Below, piece by piece: positions 1 through 9,725 of a DNA stretch of 64,000 nt; the first letter of the stretch is position 1, and each line of letters begins with the position of its first letter. Made by a program: the position numbers and the translations under genes. The notes under the pieces were generated by a model that made no database searches, was not told the origin of the DNA, and worked only from the letters and a program-made list of their open reading frames with translations. The stretch spans positions 62,001 through 126,000 of the forward strand of contig NZ_BCSX01000024.1 in NCBI RefSeq assembly GCF_001570425.1. The letters run 5' to 3'. Source of the DNA: Mycolicibacterium brisbanense (lineage in GTDB: Bacteria > Actinomycetota > Actinomycetes > Mycobacteriales > Mycobacteriaceae).

Positions 1-1230
1 CACATCGTCGCGCCGTCGCTGAAGGTCGCCGACGCGGCCGCGGCATCGGTGTTCAGCGCTGCGCGGCTGCGCGGGCCGATCGCGCGTGACGCCATCGCCC
101 AGCACACCCAGCTCAGCATCGCGACGGTGAACCGTCAGGTCACCGCCTTGCTGGAGGCCGGGATCCTGCGGGAACGCGCCGACCTCGCGGTATCGGGTGC
201 CATCGGACGCCCTCGCGTGCCCGTCGAGGTCAACCACGAGCCGTTCCTCACCCTGGGCATCCACATCGGCGCCCGCACCACCTCGATCGTGGCCACCGAC
301 CTGTTCGGCCGGACCCTCGACGTGGTCGAGACGCCGACGCCGTCCGGCGCGCAGGCCGCGGCCCTGGCCACGCTGGCCTCCAGCGCGCGGCGTTACCTCA
401 GCCGCTGGCACCGCCGTCGCCCGCTGTGGGTCGGCGTCGCCTCCGGTGGCGTCGTCGACAGCACCACCGGCTACCTCGATCACCCCCGGCTCGGCTGGCA
501 CGACGCCCCGGTGGGGCCGGTGCTGGCCGAGGCGCTGGGCCTGCCCGTGTCGCTGGCCTCGCACGTGGACGCCATGGCGGGTGCCGAACTGCTCCTGGCG
601 GGCGCACGGCGCGGACGGGACGAGCAATCGGGTCAGGGCGCCGACGCCGGTGCGGCCAGGACCAGCCTGTACGTCTACGCCCGCGAGACCGTGGGCTACG
701 CATTGTCCATCGACGGCCGCGTGCATTCGCCTGCCAGCGGACCGGGCACCATCGCAGCCCTGCCCGCTCAATCCGAATTGCTCGGTGGCACAGGGCAATT
801 GGAGTCCACCGTGAGCGACGAGGCGGTGCTGACCGCGGCCCGCAAGCTGCGCATCGTGCCCGCCGACGGGCCTGCGTCCACGCTGCCCGCGGTGCTGCGT
901 GCCGCGCGCACGGGCAACGCCCAGGCCGCCGAACTGTTGGCCGACCGCGCCCGCGTGCTCGGTGAAGCCGTCGCACTGCTGCGCGACATGCTCAACCCCG
1001 ACGACCTGATCGTCGGCGGCCAGGCCTTCACCGAGTACCCCGAGGGCATGTCCGCGGTGGAGTCCGCCTTCGCCAGCCGGTCGGTGCTCGCGGCGCGCGA
1101 CATCCGCGTCACGGCATTCGGAAACCGGGTGCAGGAGGCCGGCGCGGGCATCGTTTCGCTGGGCGGGCTGTACGCCGATCCGATCGGTGCGATGCGGCGC
1201 GCTCAGACCCGCCGATCTGCCGCGGTGTAG
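1..1230 (+). CDS. ROK-family transcriptional regulator, 5' end outside window
   Basis: The reading frame is open from base 1, so the true start lies upstream; the first start codon inside the window is GTG at 49. The visible N-terminus is a winged-helix segment ([20 protein letters not shown]) that would bind DNA. It is followed by a ROK-type sugar-kinase-like fold with an [19 protein letters not shown] phosphate loop. ROK regulators usually respond to sugars or sugar phosphates; the ligand here cannot be told. The zinc-binding cysteine cluster of many ROK proteins is not evident. mshA follows on the same strand after 10 bp, so co-transcription is possible. Confidence 0.85.
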   Translation, partial: HIVAPSLKVADAAAASVFSAARLRGPIARDAIAQHTQLSIATVNRQVTALLEAGILRERADLAVSGAIGRPRVPVEVNHEPFLTLGIHIGARTTSIVATDLFGRTLDVVETPTPSGAQAAALATLASSARRYLSRWHRRRPLWVGVASGGVVDSTTGYLDHPRLGWHDAPVGPVLAEALGLPVSLASHVDAMAGAELLLAGARRGRDEQSGQGADAGAARTSLYVYARETVGYALSIDGRVHSPASGPGTIAALPAQSELLGGTGQLESTVSDEAVLTAARKLRIVPADGPASTLPAVLRAARTGNAQAAELLADRARVLGEAVALLRDMLNPDDLIVGGQAFTEYPEGMSAVESAFASRSVLAARDIRVTAFGNRVQEAGAGIVSLGGLYADPIGAMRRAQTRRSAAV

Positions 1231-1240
1231 ACATGACGAT

Positions 1241-2575
1241 GTGCGCCTAACTTCAGACGGTTCCGACGTCTCTGCGGAACGGCAGCGGCCCGACGGGCCG
1301 CGTCGCGTCGCGGTGCTGTCCGTGCACACCTCGCCACTGGCCCAGCCCGGCACCGGTGACGCCGGCGGCATGAACGTCTACGTGCTGCAGACGGCCCTGC
1401 AACTGGCCCGCCGCGGCGTCGAGGTGGAGATCTTCACCAGGGCGACGTCGTCGGCCGACGCGCCGACGGTCGCGGTGGCTCCGGGTGTGCTGGTGCGCAA
1501 CGTCGTGGCAGGCCCGTTCGAGGGTCTCGACAAGTACGACCTGCCCACGCAGCTGTGCGCGTTCACCGCCGGGGTTCTGCGCGCCGAGGCCACCCACGAA
1601 CCCGGCTACTACGACGTCGTGCATTCGCACTACTGGCTCTCCGGCCAGGTGGGCTGGCTGGCCAGGGACCGCTGGGCGGTGCCGCTGGTGCACACCGCGC
1701 ACACCCTCGCCGCCGTCAAGAACGCCGCGCTGGCCGAGGGTGACGCTCCCGAGCCGCCGCTGCGTGCCGTGGGGGAACAGCAGGTGGTCGACGAGGCCGA
1801 CCGGCTCATCGTCAACACCGAACATGAAGCGCAGCAACTTGTTTCACTGCACAACGCGGATCGCTCGCGGATCGATGTGGTGCATCCCGGGGTCGATCTC
1901 GAACTGTTCAGCCCGGGTGATCGACGCGCGGCCAGGGCCGTGCTTGGCCTCGCCGCCGACGAACAGGTGGTGGCCTTCGTCGGCCGCATCCAGCCGCTCA
2001 AGGCTCCCGACATCCTGTTGCGGGCGGCGGCAAAGCTCCCCGGCCTGCGGGTCCTGGTGGCCGGCGGCCCGTCCGGTTCCGGGCTGACCGAGCCGGACAC
2101 CCTGGTTCGACTCGCCGACGAACTGGGTATCACCGACCGGGTGACGTTCCTGCCGCCGCAGTCGCGGGCCGAGTTGGTCAATGTGTACCGCGCCGCCGAT
2201 CTTGTTGCCGTGCCGAGCTATTCGGAGTCCTTCGGGCTGGTCGCCATCGAGGCGCAGGCCTGCGGCACACCCGTGGTGGCCGCCGCCGTCGGCGGACTTC
2301 CGGTCGCCGTGCGCGACGGCGTCACCGGCGCCCTGGTCCACGGTCACGACATCGACGACTGGGCCGCGGCCATCGACGATGTGCTGCAGCGCGATCCCGT
2401 CGCGCTGAGCCGCGCCGCCGTCGCCCACGCCGACGGCTTCTCCTGGGCCCACACCGTCGACGCGTTGCTGGCCAGTTACAGCCGGGCGATGAGCGACTAC
2501 CGCGCCCGGCACGCCCGGCCGCCGGCGCGCCGGTCCGGCCGCAGGTTCTCGATGCGCAGGGGTGTGCGGACGTGA
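1241..2575 (+). CDS. mshA: D-inositol-3-phosphate glycosyltransferase MshA (mycothiol biosynthesis)
   Basis: GT4 glycosyltransferase of 444 residues. It transfers N-acetylglucosamine from UDP-GlcNAc to 1L-myo-inositol-1-phosphate, the first step of mycothiol synthesis, in the cytoplasm. The sequence has the MshA hallmarks: [19 protein letters not shown] near the N-terminus (acceptor and nucleotide loop), [30 protein letters not shown], and the donor-site [19 protein letters not shown] with the GT4 E-x7-E. GTG at 1241 is chosen because it leaves a short unconserved leader before the conserved [11 protein letters not shown]; another in-frame start lies at 1187, inside the ROK gene. The stop overlaps the next start (GTGA), so translation is likely coupled to the YbjN gene. 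Confidence 0.95.
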   Translation: MRLTSDGSDVSAERQRPDGPRRVAVLSVHTSPLAQPGTGDAGGMNVYVLQTALQLARRGVEVEIFTRATSSADAPTVAVAPGVLVRNVVAGPFEGLDKYDLPTQLCAFTAGVLRAEATHEPGYYDVVHSHYWLSGQVGWLARDRWAVPLVHTAHTLAAVKNAALAEGDAPEPPLRAVGEQQVVDEADRLIVNTEHEAQQLVSLHNADRSRIDVVHPGVDLELFSPGDRRAARAVLGLAADEQVVAFVGRIQPLKAPDILLRAAAKLPGLRVLVAGGPSGSGLTEPDTLVRLADELGITDRVTFLPPQSRAELVNVYRAADLVAVPSYSESFGLVAIEAQACGTPVVAAAVGGLPVAVRDGVTGALVHGHDIDDWAAAIDDVLQRDPVALSRAAVAHADGFSWAHTVDALLASYSRAMSDYRARHARPPARRSGRRFSMRRGVRT

Positions 2576-3078
2576 CGGCGGTCCAGCAGGTCATCGAGGA
2601 AACCCTCGACGAGCACGGCCTGGAATACAGTCACCACCCGGGTTCGCACGGCGGACTGCCCGGCCTGGTGGTGGCGCTCCCGGGTGAACGCAAGCTCAAG
2701 ACCAACACCATCCTCAGCATCGGCGAGCACTCGGTGCGCGTGGAGGCGTTCGTCTGCCGCAAGCCCGACGAGAACCACGAGGGCGTCTACCGGTTCCTGC
2801 TCAAACGCAACCGCAGGCTCTACGGCGTCGCCTACACCCTCGACAACGTGGGCGACATCTATCTGGTCGGCCGGATGTCGCTGGATGCGGTCACGCCCGA
2901 CGAGATCGACCGCGTGCTCGGGCAGGTGCTCGAAGCCGTCGATTCGGACTTCAACACGTTGCTGGAGTTGGGTTTTCGCAGCTCCATCCAGAAGGAGTGG
3001 GCCTGGCGGGTCTCCCGCGGCGAGTCGCTGAAGAACCTCAAGGCCTTCGAGCATCTGATCGACGACGGCGACTCATGA
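2572..3078 (+). CDS. YbjN-domain protein (Rv0487-like)
   Basis: Conserved protein of 168 residues between mshA and gpm1, the same arrangement as in M. tuberculosis. The fold suggested is YbjN / type III secretion-chaperone-like: alternating strands and helices with motifs [20 protein letters not shown] and [19 protein letters not shown]. No catalytic residues are recognisable. YbjN-like proteins are often small chaperones or stress modulators, but no specific function can be assigned. It starts with GTG overlapping the mshA stop by 4 bp. Confidence 0.85.
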   Translation: MTAVQQVIEETLDEHGLEYSHHPGSHGGLPGLVVALPGERKLKTNTILSIGEHSVRVEAFVCRKPDENHEGVYRFLLKRNRRLYGVAYTLDNVGDIYLVGRMSLDAVTPDEIDRVLGQVLEAVDSDFNTLLELGFRSSIQKEWAWRVSRGESLKNLKAFEHLIDDGDS

Positions 3079-3118
3079 GAAGATCCTCTGGACCGCACGC
3101 GAGGAGGACAAACAGAAC

Positions 3119-3862
3119 ATGCCGACGCTGATCTTGCTCCGCCATGGTGAGTCCGACTGGAACCAGAAGAACCTGTTCACAGGATGGGTTGACGTCGACC
3201 TCACCGAAAAGGGCCGCGCCGAGGCCGTGCGCGGCGGCGAACTGCTGGCCGAGCAGGGCGTGCTGCCCGACGTGGTCTACACGTCGCTGCTGCGTCGTGC
3301 CATCAACACCGCGAACCTCGCGCTGGACAAGGCCGACCGGCACTGGATCCCGGTCCACCGGGACTGGCGACTCAACGAGCGGCACTACGGCGCGCTGCAG
3401 GGCCTCGACAAGGCCGCCACCAAGGAGAAGTACGGCGAAGAGCAGTTCATGGCATGGCGGCGCAGCTACGACACCCCGCCGCCGCCCATCGAGAAGGGCA
3501 GCGAGTTCAGCCAGGACGCCGACCCGCGCTACGCCGACATCGGCGGCGGACCGCTGACCGAATGCCTCGCCGACGTCGTGGCCCGGTTCGTGCCCTACTA
3601 CGAGCAGGCCATCGTGCCGGACCTCAAGGCAGGCAAGACCGTGCTGGTCGCGGCACACGGGAACTCGCTGCGGGCGCTGGTGAAATACCTCGACGGCATG
3701 TCCGACGAGGACGTCGTCGGGCTGAACATCCCCACCGGCATACCGCTGCGCTACGACCTGGACGAGAACCTCAAGCCGGTGGTGGCGGGCGGAGAGTACC
3801 TGGACCCCGAGGCCGCGGCTGCGGGCGCGGCGGCCGTCGCGGCGCAGGGCGCCAAGAAGTAA
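3119..3862 (+). CDS. gpm1: 2,3-bisphosphoglycerate-dependent phosphoglycerate mutase
   Basis: Cofactor-dependent phosphoglycerate mutase of 247 residues, interconverting 3- and 2-phosphoglycerate in glycolysis and gluconeogenesis. The catalytic RHG motif is at residues 8-10 ([10 protein letters not shown]) with His9 as phospho-acceptor. The second histidine lies in [16 protein letters not shown], and the dPGM signature [19 protein letters not shown] is present. A strong ribosome site (gaggagga, 3101-3108) precedes ATG 3119. The alanine-rich C-terminal tail is typical of mycobacterial Gpm1. Confidence 0.97.
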   Translation: MPTLILLRHGESDWNQKNLFTGWVDVDLTEKGRAEAVRGGELLAEQGVLPDVVYTSLLRRAINTANLALDKADRHWIPVHRDWRLNERHYGALQGLDKAATKEKYGEEQFMAWRRSYDTPPPPIEKGSEFSQDADPRYADIGGGPLTECLADVVARFVPYYEQAIVPDLKAGKTVLVAAHGNSLRALVKYLDGMSDEDVVGLNIPTGIPLRYDLDENLKPVVAGGEYLDPEAAAAGAAAVAAQGAKK

Positions 3863-3874
3863 GTCGGGACATTC

Positions 3875-3975
3875 GGCAAACAACCGGTGAACCTGGGTAA
3901 ACGCAGACCGAACTCCTGTGTTTGCCCGTGTGACTTGTCCCAATTTGGCCGCACGCTGCTGGGATGACGTTCACC
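3875..3975 (+). promoter_or_regulatory. candidate RegX3 (PhoB-type) operator upstream of senX3
   Basis: Three tandem half-sites, GGCAAAC (3875-3881), GGTGAAC (3886-3892) and GGTAAAC (3896-3902), start 11 and 10 bp apart, about one helical turn. Inverted copies GTTTGCC (3920-3926) and GTTCACC (3969-3975) follow. Tandem sites at this spacing are the usual target of OmpR/PhoB-family regulators. Autoregulation of senX3-regX3 is known in mycobacteria; that RegX3 binds exactly here is inferred. Confidence 0.6.
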
Positions 3976-3982
3976 CGATGCG

Positions 3983-3988
3983 TACGCT
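3983..3988 (+). promoter_or_regulatory. -10 element for leaderless senX3 mRNA
   Basis: TACGCT (a TAnnnT match) ends 6 nt before the GTG start of senX3, the spacing expected if transcription starts at the start codon. No Shine-Dalgarno sequence precedes that GTG. Confidence 0.5.
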
Positions 3989-3994
3989 TTTCGC

Positions 3995-5179
3995 GTGAGT
4001 GTTGTGTCGGCGTTACTGCTGACGGCGGTCGTCGCAGTGCTTGCGCTGGCGCTCGGGCTGGGCATCGGTGTCGGGTTGATACCCCGGATCAGGGCTAGGC
4101 AGGAGCGGCGGGCGGCCGACGAGGCGGGTCTGACCGTCTCGCAGATGCTGCAGCACATCGTGTCGCTCTCACCGGTGGGCATCGTGGTCGTCGACATGTT
4201 CAACGACGTGGTCTACACCAACGACCGGGCCGACGAGCTGGGCGTGGTGCGCGACCGGCTGCTCGACGAACGCGCCTGGCGCGCCGCCGAGCAGGTGTTC
4301 GCGACCGGGCAGAGCGTCGAGGTCGACCTGTCGCCGCTGAAGGTGGCCAACCCCGGCCGGTCGGGCATCTCGGTGCGGGGCATCGTGAAACTGCTCACCG
4401 ACCACGACCGCCGATTCGCCGTCGTCTACGCCGACGACCAATCCGAGCATGCCCGCATGGAGGCGACCCGACGCGACTTCGTGGCCAACGTCAGCCACGA
4501 GCTGAAGACGCCGGTCGGCGCGTTGGGTGTGCTGGCCGAAGCCCTGCTGGCCTCGGCCGACGACCCGGACACCGTGCGGCACTTCGCGGACAAGATGGTC
4601 GCCGAATCGCACCGGCTGGCCGACATGGTCGGTGAACTCATCGAGTTGTCCCGGCTGCAGGGCGGCGAACGACTGCCCGATCTCGACGAGGTCGACGTCG
4701 ACGCCGTCGTCGCCGAGGCGTTGTCCCGGCACAAGGTGGCCGCCGACAACGCCGACATCTCGATCACCACCGACGCGCCGACGGGCTACCGGGTGCTCGG
4801 CGACGAGGCGCTGCTGGTCACCGCCATCGCCAACCTGGTCTCCAATGCAATTGCCTACTCGCCCAACGGTTCTGGCGTTTCCGTCAGCCGGCGTCGGCGC
4901 GGCGGCAGCGTCGAGATCGCGGTGACCGACCGCGGTATCGGTATCGCCAAGGCCGACCAGGAGCGGGTGTTCGAACGGTTCTTCCGGGTGGACAAGGCGC
5001 GTTCGCGGGCCACCGGCGGCACCGGCCTCGGGTTGGCGATCGTCAAACACGTCGCGGCCAACCACAACGGAACCATCCGGCTGTGGAGTCAGCCGGGAAC
5101 CGGGTCGACGTTCACGTTGTCGATCCCGGCCTATCCCCATCACGACCGATCAGATGAATCGTACGAACGAGAGGATTAG
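3995..5179 (+). CDS. senX3: sensor histidine kinase SenX3
   Basis: Membrane histidine kinase of 394 residues that controls RegX3 in the phosphate-starvation response. Residues about 4-30 form a hydrophobic segment (possibly two short passes), followed by a PAS-like region ([25 protein letters not shown]). The HisKA motif [11 protein letters not shown] places the phosphorylated histidine at residue 168. ATPase boxes follow: N box [13 protein letters not shown]1 VTDRGIGI, G2 [12 protein letters not shown]. Length and order match M. tuberculosis SenX3. regX3 follows after 8 bp, so the two are co-transcribed. The intergenic tandem repeats found between senX3 and regX3 in M. tuberculosis are absent. 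Confidence 0.96.
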   Translation: MSVVSALLLTAVVAVLALALGLGIGVGLIPRIRARQERRAADEAGLTVSQMLQHIVSLSPVGIVVVDMFNDVVYTNDRADELGVVRDRLLDERAWRAAEQVFATGQSVEVDLSPLKVANPGRSGISVRGIVKLLTDHDRRFAVVYADDQSEHARMEATRRDFVANVSHELKTPVGALGVLAEALLASADDPDTVRHFADKMVAESHRLADMVGELIELSRLQGGERLPDLDEVDVDAVVAEALSRHKVAADNADISITTDAPTGYRVLGDEALLVTAIANLVSNAIAYSPNGSGVSVSRRRRGGSVEIAVTDRGIGIAKADQERVFERFFRVDKARSRATGGTGLGLAIVKHVAANHNGTIRLWSQPGTGSTFTLSIPAYPHHDRSDESYERED

Positions 5180-5187
5180 CGAGAACG

Positions 5188-5874
5188 ATGACCAGCGTGT
5201 TGATCGTTGAGGACGAGGAGTCGCTGGCCGATCCACTGGCATTCCTGCTCCGCAAGGAAGGCTTCGAGGCCACCGTGGTGGCCGACGGCCCTTCAGCTCT
5301 GGCCGAATTCGAGCGCTCCGGCGCCGACATCGTGCTGCTGGACCTGATGCTGCCCGGGATGAGCGGCACCGACGTCTGTAAGCAGTTGCGGTCACGCTCG
5401 AGCGTGCCGGTGATCATGGTGACCGCCCGCGACAGCGAGATCGACAAGGTCGTCGGGCTGGAGCTGGGCGCCGACGACTATGTCACCAAGCCGTATTCGG
5501 CGCGTGAGCTGATCGCGCGGATCCGGGCGGTGCTGCGCCGGGGATCCGATTCCGACGACTCCGGCGGCGGCGACGGCGTGCTGGAGGCCGGCCCGGTCCG
5601 CATGGATGTCGAACGCCACGTGGTCAGCGTCAACGGTGAGCAGATCACGTTGCCGCTCAAGGAGTTCGACCTGCTCGAATACCTGATGCGCAACAGCGGG
5701 CGGGTGCTCACGCGTGGCCAGCTCATCGACCGGGTGTGGGGCGCGGACTACGTCGGCGACACCAAAACCCTTGACGTGCATGTCAAGCGGCTGCGGTCGA
5801 AGATCGAGGCCGATCCCGCCAACCCGGTGCACCTGGTGACGGTCCGCGGGCTGGGTTACAAGCTGGAGGGCTAG
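5188..5874 (+). CDS. regX3: response regulator RegX3
   Basis: OmpR/PhoB-family response regulator of 228 residues. The receiver domain has the acidic pair Glu8/Asp9 (VEDEE), phospho-acceptor Asp52 (VLLDLMLPG), Thr in MVTARD and Lys in VTKPYS. The C-terminal winged helix includes LLEYLMRNSGRVLTRGQLIDRVWG and the recognition region TLDVHVKRLRSKIE. It is the partner of SenX3 and activates phosphate-acquisition genes in mycobacteria. The tandem half-sites upstream of senX3 are the likely autoregulatory target. The divergent-end neighbour on the minus strand abuts the stop directly. Confidence 0.97.
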   Translation: MTSVLIVEDEESLADPLAFLLRKEGFEATVVADGPSALAEFERSGADIVLLDLMLPGMSGTDVCKQLRSRSSVPVIMVTARDSEIDKVVGLELGADDYVTKPYSARELIARIRAVLRRGSDSDDSGGGDGVLEAGPVRMDVERHVVSVNGEQITLPLKEFDLLEYLMRNSGRVLTRGQLIDRVWGADYVGDTKTLDVHVKRLRSKIEADPANPVHLVTVRGLGYKLEG

Positions 5875-6687
5875 CTAGTCCTCGGCGGTGGAGGCCGCGG
5901 CGCGGGTCGCCGGGTGTATCGCGATGAGCCCCAAACTGCTGCGCCGCTTGCACATTGCGGCCAGTTCGGCGTACGCCTTCTCGCCGAGCAGCGCGGTGAG
6001 TTCGGGTGCGTAGGATTCCCACACCTGCTTCGCGCCGACGTGGGCGGCCGGATCGCCGGTGCAGTACCAGTGCAGGTCCGCGCCGCCCTCGCCCCAACCG
6101 CGCCGGTCGTACTCGGTGATGACGGTGCGCAGCACCTGCGTGCCGTCGGGCCGCGTCACCCAGTCCTGGCTGCGCCGGATCGGCAACTGCCAGCACACAT
6201 CCGGCTTCATGGTCAGCGGTTCGACCCCGAGCTTGAGTGCCTTGCTGTGCAGCGCGCAGCCGATGCCCGCGGGAAAACCGGGCCGGTTCAAGAAGATGCA
6301 GGCGCCCTTGTACTTGCGGGTGCGCAGATTCGGCTTGCCGTCGTATTCGTCGTCTTCGAGATACCCCTTGCGGCCCAAGCCTTTGTCGCGGAACTGCCAG
6401 TCCTCGTCGGTCAGCTGTTTGACCGCATCGTCGAGCCGGGCCCGGTCGTCGTCGTCGGACAGGAACGCACCGTGCGAGCAACACCCGTCGTCAGGCCGTC
6501 CGGCCACGGTGCCCTGGCACGCCGGGGTACCGAACACGCACGTCCAGCGGGACAGCAGCCAGGTCATATCGGCCGCGATGAGATGCTCCGCGTCGTCGGG
6601 GTCGTAGAACTCCACCCACTCGCGGGCGAAGTCCAACTCGACTTCGCCAGGATGCACGTCTGTCACGGGGGGAAACGGTACTCGCAT
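5875..6687 (-). CDS. conserved cysteine-rich protein (Rv0495c-like)
   Basis: Conserved actinobacterial protein of 270 residues in the M. tuberculosis Rv0495c position, convergent with regX3. Clustered cysteines suggest metal or Fe-S binding: C-x6-C ([11 protein letters not shown]), GCCSHG, GCALHS, DVCWQLP and WYCTGD. This spacing resembles YkgJ/DUF3109-type putative iron-sulfur proteins, but I cannot prove the family from sequence alone. No signal peptide or membrane span is seen. The function is unassigned. Confidence 0.75.
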   Translation of the reverse strand: MRVPFPPVTDVHPGEVELDFAREWVEFYDPDDAEHLIAADMTWLLSRWTCVFGTPACQGTVAGRPDDGCCSHGAFLSDDDDRARLDDAVKQLTDEDWQFRDKGLGRKGYLEDDEYDGKPNLRTRKYKGACIFLNRPGFPAGIGCALHSKALKLGVEPLTMKPDVCWQLPIRRSQDWVTRPDGTQVLRTVITEYDRRGWGEGGADLHWYCTGDPAAHVGAKQVWESYAPELTALLGEKAYAELAAMCKRRSSLGLIAIHPATRAAASTAED

Positions 6688-6761
6688 CGGGCTGAACCCG
6701 AATTATTTCGCGCTCGCGTCCAGCGGGTGGTCCAGGCAGCGAACCGGGCCACCCACTCCGA

Positions 6762-6767
6762 TAGGTT
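6762..6767 (+). promoter_or_regulatory. -10 element for leaderless ppx mRNA
   Basis: TAGGTT ends 6 nt before GTG 6774. This spacing favours 6774 over the in-frame GTG at 6768 as the start of the exopolyphosphatase gene. Confidence 0.55.
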
Positions 6768-6773
6768 GTGGGC

Positions 6774-7745
6774 GTGCGGTTAGGCGTGCTCGATGTGGGC
6801 AGTAACACGGTCCATCTACTCGTGGTGGACGCTCGTCGCGGCGGCCATCCGACCCCGATGAGTTCGACCAAGGCGGCCTTGCGGTTGGCCGAGGCCATCG
6901 AACCCTCCGGCAAGCTCAGCCGGCGTGGGGCCGACAAGCTCGTTGAGACCGTCGATGAGTTCGCCAAGATCGCCACCAGTTCCGGCTGTGCCGAGCTGAT
7001 GGCGTTTGCCACGTCGGCGGTGCGGGATGCCACCAACTCCGAGGATGTGTTGGCCAGGGTGCGCGCCGAGACCGGGGTTTCCCTGGGCGTGCTCAGTGGG
7101 GTCGACGAATCCCGCCTGACCTTCCTGGCTGTCCGGCGCTGGTATGGGTGGAGCGCGGGGCGGATCATCAACATCGACATCGGCGGCGGTTCGCTGGAGC
7201 TGTCCAGCGGTGTCGACGAGGAGCCCGAGGTGGCACTGTCACTGCCGCTGGGGGCCGGCCGGTTGACCCGCGAGTGGTTGCCCGACGATCCGCCGGGCCG
7301 GCGCCGCGTGGCGATGCTGCGCGACTGGCTGGCCACCGAGCTGTCCGAGGCAGGCGCGACGATGGGCGCCGCCGGGCGTCCTGATCTGGCCGTGGCCACC
7401 TCGAAGACGTTCCGGTCACTGGCCAGGCTGACCGGCGCGGCACCCTCGGGAGCGGGTCCGCGGGTCAAGCGGACACTCACCGCGGCCGGATTAAGACAGC
7501 TCATAGCTTTCATCTCTAGGATGACGGCGGCAGACCGTGCCGAACTGGAAGGGGTGAGTGCCGAGCGGGCGCCACAGATCGTGGCCGGAGCTTTGGTAGC
7601 TGAGGCCAGTATGCGAGCCCTCGAAGTGGAATCAGTCGATATTTGCCCCTGGGCGTTGCGGGAGGGGCTGATTCTGCGGAAACTCGACAGCGAGGCCGAT
7701 GGCACCGCCCTGGTGCAGACATCGACGCGGGATGCTGCACGGTAG
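6774..7745 (+). CDS. Ppx/GppA-family exopolyphosphatase (Rv0496-like)
   Basis: Short-form Ppx/GppA phosphatase of 323 residues, an actin-like ATPase fold hydrolysing inorganic polyphosphate and possibly (p)ppGpp. Visible elements are phosphate loop 1 LGVLDVGSNTVHLLV, ELMAFATSAVRDATNS, phosphate loop 2 NIDIGGGSLELS and ALREGLILRKL. It lacks the C-terminal HD-like domain of long enzymes such as E. coli Ppx, as does the M. tuberculosis ortholog. GTG 6774 is chosen because a -10 box sits 6 nt upstream; GTG 6768 is in frame. The next gene, a membrane protein, follows after 30 bp. Confidence 0.9.
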   Translation: MRLGVLDVGSNTVHLLVVDARRGGHPTPMSSTKAALRLAEAIEPSGKLSRRGADKLVETVDEFAKIATSSGCAELMAFATSAVRDATNSEDVLARVRAETGVSLGVLSGVDESRLTFLAVRRWYGWSAGRIINIDIGGGSLELSSGVDEEPEVALSLPLGAGRLTREWLPDDPPGRRRVAMLRDWLATELSEAGATMGAAGRPDLAVATSKTFRSLARLTGAAPSGAGPRVKRTLTAAGLRQLIAFISRMTAADRAELEGVSAERAPQIVAGALVAEASMRALEVESVDICPWALREGLILRKLDSEADGTALVQTSTRDAAR

Positions 7746-7775
7746 GAATAGCTAGCCCTAAAGGCAATACAGGAC

Positions 7776-8762
7776 ATGACTGGACCAGAAGATAGCCACG
7801 CCGCCACCCGGCCGATCTCGGTTGCGGAACTGCTGGCAAAGAACGGCACCATCGGCGCCCCTCCCGTCGGCGGTCGCCGGAGGCGGCGCCGGGGCAACAG
7901 CGACGCGGTGACCGTCGCCGAACTCACCGGCGAGATCCCGATCGTCTCCGACCATGCCGACGAGCCGCAGGAAGCTCCTGCCGAGAAGGCCGACAAGCCG
8001 GCCGCGCCGACCAACGGCGCGAAGGTGACCAACGACACAACCGAGGTCGAGGTCGAACCTGAGGCCGCGTCCGTAGACGCCACCGATGCGGAAGCCGATT
8101 ACCGGGCACATCTGGACGCCCGCGACGCCGACCCGGAGCCCGTCGAGTTCAAGCCGAGCAGCCGCCGGCCCCAGTACTCGCGTCCGCTGCGGGACTACCA
8201 GCCGTCGGGGACGGGCGCCGAGCGCATGAGCCCGGACCTGCTCGATGACGCCGAAGACGACGAGTCCGCCGCCGATGACGACCGTCCGGCGTACCTGGGC
8301 TCGACGCTGGGACCGCTGTTCGGTGGCCAGTCGGTGGCCGACGACGTGGCGCGCCGGCGTGGCCGGCCGGGGCCCGAGGACATCGATCTCGAAGATCGTG
8401 AGCACGATGAGCACGACCTCGACGAAGCCGATGAGCTCGACCAGGCCGACGAACTCGACGAGCACGAGAAAGCGGCAGGCTCCGGTGCGCGCGTCAGCGG
8501 GACCTCGCTCATGCACGGCCTGTGGGTGGTCGGTCAGTGCGTCATCGCGGTCGCCTTCGGGGCGGGCCTGTTCATCGCCTTCGACCAGCTGTGGAAGTGG
8601 AACACGATCGTCGCGCTGATCCTGGGTGTCCTGGTCATCTTGGGCCTGGCCGGGGGAGTGCGGGTGGTCCGCAAGACCGAGGACATCGGCAGCACCCTGA
8701 CCGCGGTGGCGGTGGGTGCGCTGGTCACGTTCGGGCCGCTGGCTCTGCTGCAGGCGAGCTAG
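7776..8762 (+). CDS. conserved membrane protein with acidic cytoplasmic arm (Rv0497-like)
   Basis: Protein of 328 residues. The first 240 or so are hydrophilic and low-complexity: a conserved start TRPISVAELLAKNGTIG, an Arg run (GGRRRRRRG), a repeat-like VTVAELTGEIP, and a long acidic stretch rich in DE and DELDE. Two C-terminal transmembrane helices follow (VVGQCVIAVAFGAGLFIAFD and TIVALILGVLVILGLAGGVRVV), plus a third hydrophobic end. There is no known enzymatic domain. The position after ppx is conserved in mycobacteria; a role in the envelope or division is possible but not shown. Confidence 0.8.
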   Translation: MTGPEDSHAATRPISVAELLAKNGTIGAPPVGGRRRRRRGNSDAVTVAELTGEIPIVSDHADEPQEAPAEKADKPAAPTNGAKVTNDTTEVEVEPEAASVDATDAEADYRAHLDARDADPEPVEFKPSSRRPQYSRPLRDYQPSGTGAERMSPDLLDDAEDDESAADDDRPAYLGSTLGPLFGGQSVADDVARRRGRPGPEDIDLEDREHDEHDLDEADELDQADELDEHEKAAGSGARVSGTSLMHGLWVVGQCVIAVAFGAGLFIAFDQLWKWNTIVALILGVLVILGLAGGVRVVRKTEDIGSTLTAVAVGALVTFGPLALLQAS

Positions 8763-8822
8763 TCAGGCGGCTCGCGGGCGAGCCGGTGAGCCGGCGCGCA
8801 CGCGAGGAGCGACACAACCGGA

Positions 8823-8828
8823 GACAAT
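8823..8828 (+). promoter_or_regulatory. -10-like element for leaderless isomerase-family mRNA
   Basis: GACAAT ends 6 nt before GTG 8835. It matches the -10 consensus except at the first base. No Shine-Dalgarno sequence is present. Confidence 0.4.
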
Positions 8829-8834
8829 TACCCC

Positions 8835-9680
8835 GTGCGTCCTGCCATCAAGGTCGGCCTGTCGACTGCCTCGGTGTATCCGCTGAGGACCGAGGCGGCC
8901 TTCGAACACGCGGCCCGGCTCGGCTACGACGGCGTCGAGCTCATGGTGTGGGCGGAGTCGGTCAGCCAGGACATCGAGGCCGTGGCAGCGATGTCGAAGC
9001 GCTACAACGTGCCGGTGCTCTCGGTGCACGCGCCGTGTCTGCTGATCTCGCAGCGGGTGTGGGGCGCCAACCCGATTCCCAAGCTTGAGCGCAGCGTGCG
9101 GGCCGCCGAACAGCTGGGCGCCCAGACGGTCGTGGTGCATCCGCCGTTCCGCTGGCAGCGCCGCTACGCCGAAGGATTCAGCGAGCAGGTGGCCGAGCTG
9201 GAGGCCGGCAGCGACGTGCTGGTCGCGGTCGAGAACATGTTCCCCTTCCGGGCGGACCGCTTCTTCGGCGCGGGCGAGACGTCCATCGAGAGGATGCGTA
9301 AGCGCGGCGGTAGGCCAGGACCCGGCATATCGGCGTTCGCGCCGTCCTACGACCCGCTGGACGGCAATCACGCCCACTACACGCTCGACCTCAGCCACAC
9401 CGCGACCGCGGGCACCGACGCACTGGACATGGCCCGCCGCATGGGCGACGGGCTGGCGCATCTGCACCTGTGCGACGGCAACGGCGCGTCCACCGACGAG
9501 CATCTGGTGCCGGGCCGCGGCACCCAGCCCACCGCAGAGGTGTGCCAGATGCTGGCAGCCGGGAACTTCTCGGGGCACGTCATCCTGGAGATCACCACGT
9601 CGGGCGCCCGGACGGCCACCGAGCGCGATGCACTGCTGACCGAGTCGCTGAAGTTTGCCAGGGCGCATCTGATGCGCTGA
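8835..9680 (+). CDS. sugar phosphate isomerase/epimerase-family TIM-barrel protein (Rv0498-like)
   Basis: AP-endonuclease-2/xylose-isomerase-like TIM barrel of 281 residues. Barrel strands and putative metal ligands are visible in GYDGVELMVWAE, VPVLSVHAPC, TVVVHPPF, VAVENMFPF, HYTLDLSHT and LAHLHLCDGN, and in VILEITTSG. The His/Glu/Asp pattern suits a divalent-metal isomerase or epimerase. The substrate is unknown. It sits between the ppx-linked membrane gene and proC, as in M. tuberculosis. Confidence 0.82.
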   Translation: MRPAIKVGLSTASVYPLRTEAAFEHAARLGYDGVELMVWAESVSQDIEAVAAMSKRYNVPVLSVHAPCLLISQRVWGANPIPKLERSVRAAEQLGAQTVVVHPPFRWQRRYAEGFSEQVAELEAGSDVLVAVENMFPFRADRFFGAGETSIERMRKRGGRPGPGISAFAPSYDPLDGNHAHYTLDLSHTATAGTDALDMARRMGDGLAHLHLCDGNGASTDEHLVPGRGTQPTAEVCQMLAAGNFSGHVILEITTSGARTATERDALLTESLKFARAHLMR

Positions 9681-9725
9681 GGCGCCGGTTCGGCGCCCGC
9701 GCCGGCTCGTGCAATGCTGTGGCCC

